Below are positions 50,896 through 60,221 of a stretch of 64,000 nucleotides of DNA, piece after piece (position 1 is the stretch's first letter; the number at the start of each line of letters is the position of its first letter). Source of the stretch: Polynucleobacter sp. es-EL-1 (lineage in GTDB: Bacteria > Pseudomonadota > Gammaproteobacteria > Burkholderiales > Burkholderiaceae); the NCBI RefSeq assembly GCF_018687975.1, contig NZ_CP061310.1, forward strand, positions 496,001 to 560,000, written 5' to 3'. The notes under the pieces are model-generated. The model was not told the DNA's origin. It saw only the letters and a list, made by a program, of their open reading frames with translations, and did no database searches. A program made the position numbers and the translations under genes.

Positions 50896-51741
50896 CTAGG
50901 GTTTACCAGCAATTGCTAGCGTTCTTTGGGCCAAAAGAACGACAGGCCGATCAATCATGCGCCCATCAAGTTTGACTGCTCCGCCTTTGGATGTTTTGTC
51001 AGCGGCAATAACGCGCTCGGCCCAGGAGAGCTCTTCGGCTGTTGGCATAAAGGCCGCTTTGACTAGGCCGACCTGTTTTGGGTGGATGCAAAGCTTGCCG
51101 CCAAAACCCATTCTTTTGGCTCGTTGCGCATCATCGGTAATGCGCTCAATGTCATCAGTAGAAGGGGTAACCCCATCAATTGGAGGGGCAATCTGCGCTA
51201 GACGTGATGCAAGAACAATTCGAAAGCGCGCCGTTTGCAATTCAGTTTCTTGGGGATCGCACACCATCCCTAGATCAGCTTGCAAGTCTAGGTTGCCAAG
51301 GGCGAGACGTAATACTTGTTCTGAGTTTGCAATCTCATCCAGACGATGCAAGCCTAAGGCCGTTTCAATCATGGGAATGATTGCCGTATTAGGAAGAATC
51401 TGTGCGGCACCATTGATTTGATCAAGAGATTCACTTTTGGGGATCAGTAAGCAGCCGATATCGAGTTCCTGCGCCAAAATTAAATCGGCGGCATAAAAAT
51501 GACTTCCTGGAGAATTCGAGCGAATGACAAGACGTCTCTTTTGTTCAGGACTAAAGCTTGGCCATGCGCTACGAATAGCGGTGCGTGCTTGGCCCTTTTC
51601 ATCTTCACCAACAGCATCTTCTAAATCGATAATCACGCCATCTGCTCCGCTATCAAGGGCTTTCATAAAGCGTTCTGGGCGTGTGGCTGGAACAAATAAA
51701 AAGCTACTGCTAAAACCGACTGCGGTATCAAGTGGATTCAT
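50896..51741 (-). CDS. CitE-like CoA ester lyase (HpcH/HpaI family)
   Basis: A 281-residue TIM-barrel lyase. SFLFVPATRPERFMKALDSGADGVIIDLEDAV, RSNSPGSHF, IIPMIETALGL (metal-binding Glu), LALGNLDLQADLG and GFGGKLCIHPKQVG are the signatures of CitE-like (S)-citramalyl-CoA or malyl-CoA lyases. It would split a hydroxyacyl-CoA into pyruvate or glyoxylate plus an acyl-CoA. Neighbouring PrpD-family and hydratase genes suggest a C4 or C5 dicarboxylate route. Confidence 0.9.
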   Translation of the reverse strand: MNPLDTAVGFSSSFLFVPATRPERFMKALDSGADGVIIDLEDAVGEDEKGQARTAIRSAWPSFSPEQKRRLVIRSNSPGSHFYAADLILAQELDIGCLLIPKSESLDQINGAAQILPNTAIIPMIETALGLHRLDEIANSEQVLRLALGNLDLQADLGMVCDPQETELQTARFRIVLASRLAQIAPPIDGVTPSTDDIERITDDAQRAKRMGFGGKLCIHPKQVGLVKAAFMPTAEELSWAERVIAADKTSKGGAVKLDGRMIDRPVVLLAQRTLAIAGKP

Positions 51742-51797
51742 ATGGGCTTTAGGTGAGGGGGGTCGCTAAAAAGAAAATGGACTAGTAAGTGCCATTC

Positions 51798-53162
51798 TCA
51801 AGAAATCAAATTGCCAACAACTTTTTGCTTGCGGATATTCCAAAGACGATCAACAGCAGTTGCCATTTCAGCTGGAGTGGCTCCACCGCTATAGGCTGCT
51901 AAGCGCATCGCTTTATCAGTGATCTCTGTTCTACTCAGCGTGTTGCCGGGGTCGCCCTTGGGTTCATCAACTCTACCCTCCAAAATAGTACCGTTCTGGA
52001 GATGCAATTTGACTTTCCCGATCCAGCGCTGTGGATAAGCGCTATCCACTTCAGGATCTAAAACCATCGTGACACGATCTCTGAAATGGCAAATAGCATC
52101 ATCATGAAAATGTCGGTCAAATTCTGGTAAGCCGGCAAATTGATAGTGGGCAACGAGAGCCAAGACTGTGCCCATAGAGAACTTCGATTGATGGACTGTT
52201 GCTGGATCAATCACTGGCCCAAGCACATCAATGGCGCCTTGATGTACCAAAGTTTCCACTTTGGCAATGTCTTGCGGTGTTAATTGGTTTGCAGTCATTA
52301 CCTGTAAAAGCGCATCGGCAGCAGGATGGGTGTGACGGCAAGAGGCGTGATATTTGAAACTGGTTTCTGCAGTTGCCCAGCGTGATCCTAAGCGGTCAGT
52401 CAACTTACTGAGATCAGCATCGCTAGACATCCCGGCAGCCAAACCTTGCTTACCTTCCAGAATATGCTGGGCGCCTGTAAATCCTGCTTGGGCAATATAC
52501 GCAGACATTAGGCCAGTTGAGGAGGCGTGTGCAGTGTGAAGTTGCTTTGAATCTGCAGCATCGCGTAAGAATTCCCAAAGGCCAGCAGACTGGGTACCAG
52601 CAGAACCAAAGGCATGCAACATCTGCGTAGGGCTTAGTTTGAGTAGGCGACCTACTGCAGCTGCAGCGGCCAATGTTCCTGCAGTGCCAGTGGTGTGAAA
52701 TGTTTTGTAGTGTGAGCGACCTAAAAATTCACCTACCCGAATACCCACTTCATAACCCACGATTGATGCCAAGAGTAAATCCTCACCGGAGGCACCAATA
52801 CTTTGTGCAGTAGCAAGGGTGGCGGGAAAAACAATGGTTGCAGGATGAAAAACAGAACCGTTATGAACATCATCTTGTTCAGCAACGTGAGATGCTGCAG
52901 CATTGGCCAATGCTGCTAAAAATGGACTTGAACTAGTGCGTGTAATCAGAATTTCTGCAGAGCCAGGATTGGCTGCATTAAAGCCCCCCATGCTCTGTGC
53001 AAATTGAGTCATGATCTCAACGGGGCGTGAGCCCTTGCCTGCAATGGCTGAGCCAAACCAGTCGACCAATAAATCTTCACTACGATCAATGACTTCTTTG
53101 GGTACGTCACTAATGCTCAGCTGTGAGGCAAAGTTCGCTAATTCTTGAGAGGGGTGTGTCAT
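51798..53162 (-). CDS. MmgE/PrpD family protein
   Basis: A 454-residue protein of the MmgE/PrpD family, which includes 2-methylcitrate dehydratase and cis-aconitate decarboxylase. Family segments seen are LVDWFGSAIAGKGSRPVEI, AALANAAASHVAEQDDVHNGSVFHPATIVFPATLATAQ, HTTGTAGTLAAAAAVGRLLKLSPTQMLHAFGSAGTQSAGLWEF and KYHASCRHTHPAADALL. The reaction cannot be fixed from sequence; no other methylcitrate-cycle genes are here. It sits between the CitE-like and hydratase genes, all on one strand. Confidence 0.88.
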   Translation of the reverse strand: MTHPSQELANFASQLSISDVPKEVIDRSEDLLVDWFGSAIAGKGSRPVEIMTQFAQSMGGFNAANPGSAEILITRTSSSPFLAALANAAASHVAEQDDVHNGSVFHPATIVFPATLATAQSIGASGEDLLLASIVGYEVGIRVGEFLGRSHYKTFHTTGTAGTLAAAAAVGRLLKLSPTQMLHAFGSAGTQSAGLWEFLRDAADSKQLHTAHASSTGLMSAYIAQAGFTGAQHILEGKQGLAAGMSSDADLSKLTDRLGSRWATAETSFKYHASCRHTHPAADALLQVMTANQLTPQDIAKVETLVHQGAIDVLGPVIDPATVHQSKFSMGTVLALVAHYQFAGLPEFDRHFHDDAICHFRDRVTMVLDPEVDSAYPQRWIGKVKLHLQNGTILEGRVDEPKGDPGNTLSRTEITDKAMRLAAYSGGATPAEMATAVDRLWNIRKQKVVGNLIS

Positions 53163-53174
53163 AAAGGGGCGCGC

Positions 53175-54059
53175 TTAATTTAAAACTGCCGTTGCTTGCA
53201 TGGTGAGCCAGCCTTCATGATCTTGAGCCCAAATGGCAATCGTTTTTCCGGAAGGATCTTTTTCGAGATCAGGCTTTGCGCTGACTTTGAATGGATTAAT
53301 GTCGAAGGTGGGTCTGATAGCCCGAAACTCAAAACTCTTTAAGGTGCAACCGGGAATACTTTGACGCACCAAGTCAACCAAGAGAGTCGCAATCAGTGGG
53401 CCATGCACGATTAAACCTGGATAACCCTCTACTTCAGTGACGTATTTACGATCGTAATGAATGCGATGACCATTGAATGTCAAAGCTGAATAACGAAACA
53501 GTAAAACATCATCTGGATTGATGGTTTTGCTCCATTGGGCGTCGGTGGGTGCGGCAGTGGGCGCAACGGGCTTATCGTCAGGCCCTGGCGCATCGCGATA
53601 CACGATGTCATGCTCTTCAATTAAGGCTAAGCCATTTTGATTGGAGATTTCATGTTTAACCAAAACAAAAATTAAGTCACCTGTTCTACCTGATTTATGC
53701 GTTACAGATTCAATTTTGGAAACCCGTTTAATCTCATCGCCAACCGCTAAGGGTGCAAGCCAATTGACGCGACTTCCAGCCCACATCCGACGGGGAAGCG
53801 GCACGGGCGGTAAGAAACCACCACGCTTTGGGTGACCATCTGGACCAATTTCAGATTGACGAGCATGAGGCAAAAAATATAACCAGTGCCAAAGCTCAGG
53901 CAAAAAGCTCCCTTTCTTAGGCTCTGGATCGACTCGATCTAAAGTCGCCGATAACGCTCTAACAGGAGCGCTGGTAACAGTGTCTTCAAAGGCCTCGGTT
54001 TTACCAAGCCATTCTTGAAGTTGAGTGATGGTTTGAGGTTCGATTCGCATAACTTCCAT
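53175..54059 (-). CDS. FAS1-type dehydratase / mesaconyl-C4-CoA hydratase-like protein
   Basis: A 294-residue double hot-dog protein. The N-terminal half (ending LIEEHDIVYRD) is MaoC_dehydrat_N-like, with LPHARQSEIGPDGHPKRGGFLPPVPLPRRMWAGSRV. The C-terminal half has the hydratase motif FNGHRIHYDRKY and GLIVHGPLIATLLVDL. This is the HTD2/mesaconyl-C4-CoA hydratase layout. It would form or dehydrate a citramalyl- or similar CoA ester. The start could be ATG 54059 or 54050. PrpD-family and CoA-lyase genes follow. Confidence 0.87.
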   Translation of the reverse strand: MEVMRIEPQTITQLQEWLGKTEAFEDTVTSAPVRALSATLDRVDPEPKKGSFLPELWHWLYFLPHARQSEIGPDGHPKRGGFLPPVPLPRRMWAGSRVNWLAPLAVGDEIKRVSKIESVTHKSGRTGDLIFVLVKHEISNQNGLALIEEHDIVYRDAPGPDDKPVAPTAAPTDAQWSKTINPDDVLLFRYSALTFNGHRIHYDRKYVTEVEGYPGLIVHGPLIATLLVDLVRQSIPGCTLKSFEFRAIRPTFDINPFKVSAKPDLEKDPSGKTIAIWAQDHEGWLTMQATAVLN

Positions 54060-54090
54060 TATGCCAATGTCGAGCTAAAAGAATGGTCTA

Positions 54091-55419
54091 TTAGATCAAT
54101 AAACTACTAGCCAGGTAAGCCAGTAGTCCAGCTAGTGCTGAGCCTGCTAAAACCGAGAGCACACCTTTTTGAAAGCGAAAGAGTGCCAGCGCGGCAAATC
54201 CGCAGATCACGATGGAAAGCCAAGATATTGAGCCCCCCAATCCATGCGGAAAAAAGACGTGATAAGCGAAAAATAGACCGAGGTTGGCAATGACACCCAC
54301 AACCGCTGCAGAGATCGCGGTCAAGGGCGCAGTAAAACTCAACTTCCCATGGGTTGATTCAATGATGGGGCCGCCAACGAGAACGAGAAAGAAGGAGGGT
54401 AGAAAGGTAAACCAAGTCGCAATACAGGCGCCTAGCGCACCAAACCAAAAAGGGTTGCTATTGCCAATGAGGTGTTGAATATGCCCTGCTAGATAACCAA
54501 CAAAGGCCACCACCATAATCAGCGGGCCTGGGGTAGTTTCACCTAAGGCGAGACCATCCATCATTTGACCAGCGCTAAGCCAATGAAATTGATCAACAGC
54601 GCCCTGGTAAACATATGGCAGAACTGCATAGGCGCCGCCGAAGGTCAAAAAAGCCGCCTTGGTAAAGAACCAGGCAATTTGTGGATATAAAGTCTTCCAG
54701 CCAAATAGGATGACAAGCGCTGCGAAGGGGATGATCCATAAAGTGAGCACGGTCGCGCTATGGCGAATCATTCTTTTACGTGAAAATCTGGCGTGTTCTG
54801 GAGTGGGCGTATGGTCATCAATCATTGCTGGACCCTGATCTGATCCAGACTTTTCGCTGTGAGCGGTAGATTGTTGAAAACATTGGGGGTAGCGCTTGCC
54901 ACCCCACATACCAATCAGTGCCGCACAAAGAACGATGAGTGGAAAGGCAAGGTTTAAAACAAAGATAGCCAAAAAAGAACACAGTGCAATGATGCGCAGT
55001 ACTTGGTTATGCAAGGTGCGCTTACCAATGCGAACAGCCGCATGCAAAACAATGGCGGTGACCGCAGGTTTGATGCCAAAAAAAATCGCTGCAATCCAGG
55101 GTACTTGTCCATAGGCAAGGTAAACCCAAGAAAGACCGATCAAAATAAAGAGTGAGGGCAGTACAAAAAGTGCGCCAGCCAAAATGCCACCCCAGGTGCG
55201 GTGCATTAACCAACCAATATAGGTAACGAGTTGCTGCGCTTCAGGACCGGGCAGCAGCATGCAGTAGTTCAGCGCATGTAAAAAGCGTCGCTCAGAAATC
55301 CAGCGACGCTTTTCAACTAGCTCTTGGTGGAGAACCGCGATTTGTCCTGCGGGCCCACCAAAGCTAATAAACCCCAGTTTGGCCCAAAACTTCAAGGCCT
55401 CACTTAATGGGATATTCAA
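54091..55419 (-). CDS. chrA: Chromate efflux transporter (long-chain ChrA)
   Basis: A 442-residue CHR-family transporter with two homologous halves, each starting with a FGGP/FGGA-type motif: KLGFISFGGPAGQIAVLHQELVEKRRW and KAAFLTFGGAYAVLPYVYQGAVDQFHWL. The second half also has ALGETTPGPLIMVVAFVGYLAG. About ten membrane segments are expected. Long ChrA proteins export chromate, possibly exchanging for sulfate. Its start overlaps the fabI stop by ATGA, an odd pairing with a lipid enzyme. Confidence 0.92.
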   Translation of the reverse strand: MNIPLSEALKFWAKLGFISFGGPAGQIAVLHQELVEKRRWISERRFLHALNYCMLLPGPEAQQLVTYIGWLMHRTWGGILAGALFVLPSLFILIGLSWVYLAYGQVPWIAAIFFGIKPAVTAIVLHAAVRIGKRTLHNQVLRIIALCSFLAIFVLNLAFPLIVLCAALIGMWGGKRYPQCFQQSTAHSEKSGSDQGPAMIDDHTPTPEHARFSRKRMIRHSATVLTLWIIPFAALVILFGWKTLYPQIAWFFTKAAFLTFGGAYAVLPYVYQGAVDQFHWLSAGQMMDGLALGETTPGPLIMVVAFVGYLAGHIQHLIGNSNPFWFGALGACIATWFTFLPSFFLVLVGGPIIESTHGKLSFTAPLTAISAAVVGVIANLGLFFAYHVFFPHGLGGSISWLSIVICGFAALALFRFQKGVLSVLAGSALAGLLAYLASSLLI

Positions 55420-56201
55420 GCTTCTTCCATTCCACCAACGACTTGACTAAAGCCATTGTCAACATAAATGATTTCTGCAGTGATACCGTTTGCTAAGTCA
55501 GATAGCAAGAAGGCGGCTGTATTGCCTACATCATCAATGGTCACATTACGACGCAGTGGGGCAGTTTGTTCTACTGCTTCTAAAATTTTGCCAAACCCTT
55601 TGATGCCCGAAGCAGCAAGTGTTTTGATCGGGCCAGCAGAGATGCCGTTGGCGCGAATACCTTTAGGTCCAACCGAACCAGCGAGGTAGCGAACAGATGC
55701 TTCTAGAGAAGCTTTAGCGAGACCCATGGTGTTGTAGTTTGGGACATTCTTCATGGAGCCCAAATAAGTCAAGGTTAGCAATGAAGATTTATCACGCAAC
55801 ATGGGTAATGCTTCTTTGGCCATAGCAGGGAAGCTGTAAGCAGAAATATCGTGTGCAATCTTGAAGCCTTCCCGTGAGAGGCCTTCCAGGAAGTCACCGG
55901 CAATCGCCTCACGTGGGGCAAATCCAATGGCATGAACAAATCCGTCAAACTGGGGCCAAGACTTGGCTAAATCTTGAAAAAGAGCAGATATTTGCTCATC
56001 GCTACCCACATCGCAGTCAAAAATCAGTTCCGTATTAAATTCTTTTGCAAAATCAACAATTCGACCTTTAAAGCGCTCACCTACGTAGGTAAAGGCCAAT
56101 TCAGCCCCTTCGCGGTGGCAGGCCTTGGCTATTCCATAGGCAATTGAGCGGTTAGAAAGTAAGCCGGTAATCAGAATTTTTTTGCCAGCGAGAAAGCCCA
56201 T
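55416..56201 (-). CDS. fabI: Enoyl-ACP reductase FabI
   Basis: A 261-residue short-chain dehydrogenase-type enzyme for the last step of fatty-acid elongation. MGFLAGKKILITGLLSNRSIAYGIAKACHREGAELAFTY is the classical FabI N-terminus. The active-site pair Tyr-x6-Lys is seen in NYNTMGLAKASLEASVRYLA. SAGPIKTLAASGI and the C-terminal GFSQVVGG follow. It uses NADH and is the triclosan target. It is divergent from yejA. Confidence 0.96.
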   Translation of the reverse strand: MGFLAGKKILITGLLSNRSIAYGIAKACHREGAELAFTYVGERFKGRIVDFAKEFNTELIFDCDVGSDEQISALFQDLAKSWPQFDGFVHAIGFAPREAIAGDFLEGLSREGFKIAHDISAYSFPAMAKEALPMLRDKSSLLTLTYLGSMKNVPNYNTMGLAKASLEASVRYLAGSVGPKGIRANGISAGPIKTLAASGIKGFGKILEAVEQTAPLRRNVTIDDVGNTAAFLLSDLANGITAEIIYVDNGFSQVVGGMEEA

Positions 56202-56251
56202 GATGTGTCCTTTGCTTCAAATGTAGTTTGCTATCTACAATTGTTGCATAT

Positions 56252-58123
56252 ATGTTCATGCAACCACCCATCCGCAATATCACTCGCTTTTGCTGTTTAG
56301 CCCTTCTGACTGGGCTTTTGGGCCATTCTGTACAAGGTGCTCAGGGCATTGCGCAGTATGGGAAGCCCAAATATGCGGATGGCTTTAGTCATTTTGACTA
56401 TGTGAATCCCGATGCACCGCGGGGAGGCACCATTACGCTCCCTAATCCAGACCGCCGTACCAGTTTTGACAAATTCAATCCATTCACTTTACGTGGTGTA
56501 GCTGCCCCTGGAGTCGCACAACTGATGTTTGAGTCTTTAGCGGTTGGCAGCGCGGATGAAGTTTCAAGTGCCTACGGACTGATCGCTGAGGATATTTCAG
56601 TGGCTCCCGATAAGATGTCGGTCGTGTTTCGGATTCGCCCTGAAGCGAAGTTTTCTGACGGTAGCGCTATTTTGGCTAGCGACGTTAAGCATAGCTTTGA
56701 TACTTTGATGAGTTCTTTGGCGAACCCGCAATTTAAGACTGTCTATGCTGATGTGAAGCAAGCAGTCGCTGTCTCCGATCGAGTGATTCGCTTTGACTTT
56801 AAGAATAGCAATCCAGAGCTGCCGGTAATGGTGGCGACCTTGCCAATCTTCTCGCGCCATTGGGGTAAAAAACCGGATGGCAGCATCACACCCTTCGATA
56901 AATTAACTTTTGAAGCGCCATTGGCGAGCGGTCCTTATATGATTGAGTCTTATAAGGCTGGCAAGACCATGATCTTTAAGCGTAATCCCAATTACTGGGC
57001 TGATCAAGGTGGCAAAACCTTGAACGTGCGCGTTGGCTTCTTTAATTTTGATCGCGTGGTTTACAAACTTTATAGCGACGATGCTGTCCGTCTAGAGGCA
57101 TTTAAGGCGGGCGAGTTTGATGCCCTGGTGGAGTATCGCGCCAAGAACTGGGCAAAAAGTTATGTAGGGCCTCGCTTTAATGATGGCACCTTAGAGAAAA
57201 AGGCTTTCTTAAATCACAACGGCGCTGGCATGCAGGGTTTTGCCATGAACGTACGCAGACCGATCTTCCAAGATCCACGAGTTCGTCAGGCACTAGGATA
57301 TGCACTGGATTTTGAATGGCTTAACCGACAATTATTTTTTGATCAGTACAGCCGAATTAATAGCTACTTTACGAACAGTGATTTAAGTGCCAATTTTGAT
57401 GGACCGCGCAAGCCAACTGAGGCTGAGTTGAAATTACTTAAACCGCTTAAAGCGCAGTATCCCAAATGGGTACCAGATGCAGTCTTTAGTCCAATGCCTC
57501 CTGCACCTTCTACTGCGCCACCGGATAGCTTGCGGCAGAACCTACGTAAAGCACGTGACTTGCTAGCTCAGGCGGGATGGCAATATCGTGATGGTGCTTT
57601 GCGCAATATGCGGGGCGAGCCATTTCGTTTTGAGATGGTTGAAGATGGCCCATTTTTCTTAAGAGTGATTTCTTCTTATGTACGCAACTTGGAAAAGCTG
57701 GGTATCCAAGTAGATATTCGCACCAGCGACTTCGCTTTACATCAAAAGCGTATGGATGAATATGATTTTGATATGACGACGATTCGCTTCCCGGACTCTC
57801 AAAGCCCCGGAAATGAATTATGGGATCGCTTTGGTAGTCAGGCGGCTAAAGAGAAGGGTTCGGATAATGTGATTGGTGTTCAATCCCCGGTAGTAGATGC
57901 CTTGGTCGATGCAGTTGTCAAAGCCCAGACACGTCAAGAGTTGCAAGCTGCAACCAGAGCTTTAGACCGAGTCCTTTGGAATAGTTACTACGTTGTTCCA
58001 CAGTGGTACAACCCCACTCACAGAATCGCGTATCGTAAAGAGATGCGCTATCCAGAACCACCTTTGTATTACACCGCTGAATCTTGGATCCTGCTCAATT
58101 GGTGGAAAGAGGGGGCGCGCTAA
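56252..58123 (+). CDS. yejA: YejA-type ABC transporter solute-binding protein
   Basis: A 623-residue family 5 extracytoplasmic binding protein. The signal peptide (about 1-35) ends VQGA. GIAQYGKPKYADGFSHFDYVNPDAPRGGTITL and the later FDKFNPFTLRGVAAPG are specific to YejA. The closing YYVVPQWYNPTHRIAYRKEM fits too. It binds peptides for the YejBEF importer. ATGs at 56252 and 56258 are both possible, and neither has a strong ribosome-binding site. Its stop overlaps yejB (TAATG). Confidence 0.92.
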   Translation: MFMQPPIRNITRFCCLALLTGLLGHSVQGAQGIAQYGKPKYADGFSHFDYVNPDAPRGGTITLPNPDRRTSFDKFNPFTLRGVAAPGVAQLMFESLAVGSADEVSSAYGLIAEDISVAPDKMSVVFRIRPEAKFSDGSAILASDVKHSFDTLMSSLANPQFKTVYADVKQAVAVSDRVIRFDFKNSNPELPVMVATLPIFSRHWGKKPDGSITPFDKLTFEAPLASGPYMIESYKAGKTMIFKRNPNYWADQGGKTLNVRVGFFNFDRVVYKLYSDDAVRLEAFKAGEFDALVEYRAKNWAKSYVGPRFNDGTLEKKAFLNHNGAGMQGFAMNVRRPIFQDPRVRQALGYALDFEWLNRQLFFDQYSRINSYFTNSDLSANFDGPRKPTEAELKLLKPLKAQYPKWVPDAVFSPMPPAPSTAPPDSLRQNLRKARDLLAQAGWQYRDGALRNMRGEPFRFEMVEDGPFFLRVISSYVRNLEKLGIQVDIRTSDFALHQKRMDEYDFDMTTIRFPDSQSPGNELWDRFGSQAAKEKGSDNVIGVQSPVVDALVDAVVKAQTRQELQAATRALDRVLWNSYYVVPQWYNPTHRIAYRKEMRYPEPPLYYTAESWILLNWWKEGAR

Positions 58124-59199
58124 TGCAGGGTCAAATGTGGTCATACATTCTCAAGCGCATTCTCTTGATGATTCCTACCTTGTTAGGTGTTCTAACGCTC
58201 ACTTTTGCAGTGGTGCAGTTTGTCCCTGGAGGTCCAGTTGAGCAGTTAATGCTGGAACTAAAAGGCAAGGGTGATGCTGCTGTTAGTGGCGCGGAATCTT
58301 CCGGGGGCGGCAGTAATTATCGTGGCAGGCAGGGGGTGGATGCAGAGCGCTTGGCTGAAGTTAAAGCGCTCTATGGTTTTGATAAGCCGCCACTCGAGCG
58401 TTATTTCATGATGCTCAAACGGTTTGCGCAATTTGATTTAGGGCAAAGCTACTACCAACATCAAAGCGTCTGGCAGTTAGTGGTCTCTAAGCTACCAGTC
58501 TCGATCAGTATTGGACTGTGGACTTTCTTCTTAACGTACTTGGTGTCGATTCCCTTAGGAATTGCTAAGGCGGTGCGGGATGGCTCACGATTTGATGCTG
58601 TCACCAGCACGATGATTTTGGTTGGTTATGCCATTCCTGGATTTGTATTGGGTGTACTGCTCTTAGTCATTTTCGGTGGCGGTAGTTTTTTACAAATCTT
58701 TCCTTTGCGCGGTTTAACTTCTGATAACTGGAGTGAGCTGAGCATGATGGGTAAGGTAATGGATTATTTATGGCATTTGGTATTGCCGATTACTGCCTCA
58801 GCATTAGGAAGTTTTGCAGTAGTGACGATGCTCACTAAGAATTCCTTTTTAGAGGAAATTCGTAAGCAATATGTTTTAACTGCTAGAGCAAAAGGACTCA
58901 CTGAAAAACAAGTGCTGTGGAAGCATGTATTTCGCAATGCGCTACTGCCTTTAGTGACGGGTTTCCCCGCAGCATTTATTGGGGCATTCTTCACAGGTTC
59001 GCTATTGATTGAAACTTTGTTTTCTCTCGATGGCCTTGGTTTACTGTCCTATGAGTCAGTCATGCGGCGTGATTACCCGGTTGTCTTTGGTACGCTCTAT
59101 CTCTTTACCCTGATTGGCTTATTCACCAAGCTTATTTCTGACCTGTGCTATGTCTATATTGATCCACGCATTCAGTTTGGTGCTGGGGGTGGATCATGA
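58123..59199 (+). CDS. yejB: Peptide ABC transporter permease YejB
   Basis: A 358-residue permease with six membrane segments. It has the N-terminal oligopeptide-permease pattern MWSYILKRILLMIPTLLGVLTLTFAVVQFVPGGPVEQ and the EAA loop VLTARAKGLTEKQVLWKHVFRNALLPLVT. The long insertion with a Gly/Ser-rich stretch (about 50-75) before GFDKPPLERYFMML is typical of YejB. ATG 58123 shares bases with the yejA stop. It overlaps yejE by ATGA. Confidence 0.93.
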   Translation: MQGQMWSYILKRILLMIPTLLGVLTLTFAVVQFVPGGPVEQLMLELKGKGDAAVSGAESSGGGSNYRGRQGVDAERLAEVKALYGFDKPPLERYFMMLKRFAQFDLGQSYYQHQSVWQLVVSKLPVSISIGLWTFFLTYLVSIPLGIAKAVRDGSRFDAVTSTMILVGYAIPGFVLGVLLLVIFGGGSFLQIFPLRGLTSDNWSELSMMGKVMDYLWHLVLPITASALGSFAVVTMLTKNSFLEEIRKQYVLTARAKGLTEKQVLWKHVFRNALLPLVTGFPAAFIGAFFTGSLLIETLFSLDGLGLLSYESVMRRDYPVVFGTLYLFTLIGLFTKLISDLCYVYIDPRIQFGAGGGS

Positions 59200-60221
59200 A
59201 CCGTTGGCAACGTTTTAAAAATAGTCGCATGGGGTATGCCAGCCTCTGGATTTTTATGGTTCTGTTTGGTCTTTCGATGTGCGCAGAGCTGATTGCCAAT
59301 GACAAACCTTTAGTGGTGCGATATCAAGGGAAGTTTTATTTTCCGATTATCAAGTCGCAACCTGAAAGAGTCTTCGGCGGAGACTTTGCAACGCCAACCG
59401 ATTTTTTGGATCCCGATATTCGTCACAACATTACGAGTAATGGTAATTGGGCGATTTACCCGCTCATCCCGTATAGCTATGAGACCCTAAATTATTTCGC
59501 TAAAGTACCGAACCCAGCGCCGCCTTCGCTGGAGAACTGGTTAGGAACAGATGACCGTGGGCGTGATGTATTGGCGCGCTTGATTTATGGTTTTCGTCTG
59601 TCGATCCTCTTTGGCTTAGCGCTCACCATCGTCGGTGTTAGCGTTGGAATCATTACGGGATCTCTCATGGGATTTTTTGGCGGCAAGTTTGATCTGATTT
59701 CGCAGCGCGTAATTGAAATTTGGTCTGCCATGCCTGAGTTATATCTACTGATTATTTTCGCTTCCATTTTTAATCCCAGTATTTCATTGCTGATTATCTT
59801 GTTGGCTGCTTTTGGTTGGATGGGTTTATCGGATTATGTGCGCGCTGAATTCTTTCGTAATCGCGCCTTGGAATATGTCCGTGCTGCCAGAGCATTAGGT
59901 TTAACCAATTTACAAATTATGTGGCGACATATTCTTCCTAACAGCTTGACTCCCGTAATTACTTTTCTGCCTTTTCGAATGAGCGCAGCTATTTTGTCCT
60001 TGACGAGTTTGGATTTCTTGGGCTTAGGGGTGCCACCCGGAACACCTAGTCTTGGTGAGCTTTTGTCGCAGGGTAAAAGTAATTTGGATGCCTGGTGGAT
60101 TTCTTTATCAACATTCGTGGTGTTAGTGTCAACCTTGCTATTACTCACCTTTATGGGTGAGGCTTTGCGAGACGCTTTTGATTCTCGCAAGTCTGGTGTG
60201 GTCAATAGGGGGCGCGCATGA
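59196..60221 (+). CDS. yejE: Peptide ABC transporter permease YejE
   Basis: A 341-residue permease. The first helix is followed by the large periplasmic insertion typical of YejE (about 40-110: YQGKFYFPIIKSQPERVFGGDFATPTDFLDPDI...). Then come LGTDDRGRDVLARLIYGFRLS and the EAA loop YVRAARALGLTNLQIMWRHILPNSLTPVI. It pairs with YejB. It overlaps neighbours at both ends by 4 bases, so the whole operon is translationally coupled. Confidence 0.93.
   Translation: MNRWQRFKNSRMGYASLWIFMVLFGLSMCAELIANDKPLVVRYQGKFYFPIIKSQPERVFGGDFATPTDFLDPDIRHNITSNGNWAIYPLIPYSYETLNYFAKVPNPAPPSLENWLGTDDRGRDVLARLIYGFRLSILFGLALTIVGVSVGIITGSLMGFFGGKFDLISQRVIEIWSAMPELYLLIIFASIFNPSISLLIILLAAFGWMGLSDYVRAEFFRNRALEYVRAARALGLTNLQIMWRHILPNSLTPVITFLPFRMSAAILSLTSLDFLGLGVPPGTPSLGELLSQGKSNLDAWWISLSTFVVLVSTLLLLTFMGEALRDAFDSRKSGVVNRGRA

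Noticed and set aside
54896..55114. Forward frame inside chrA
   Set aside because: Antisense shadow of a membrane protein; no start signal or family.
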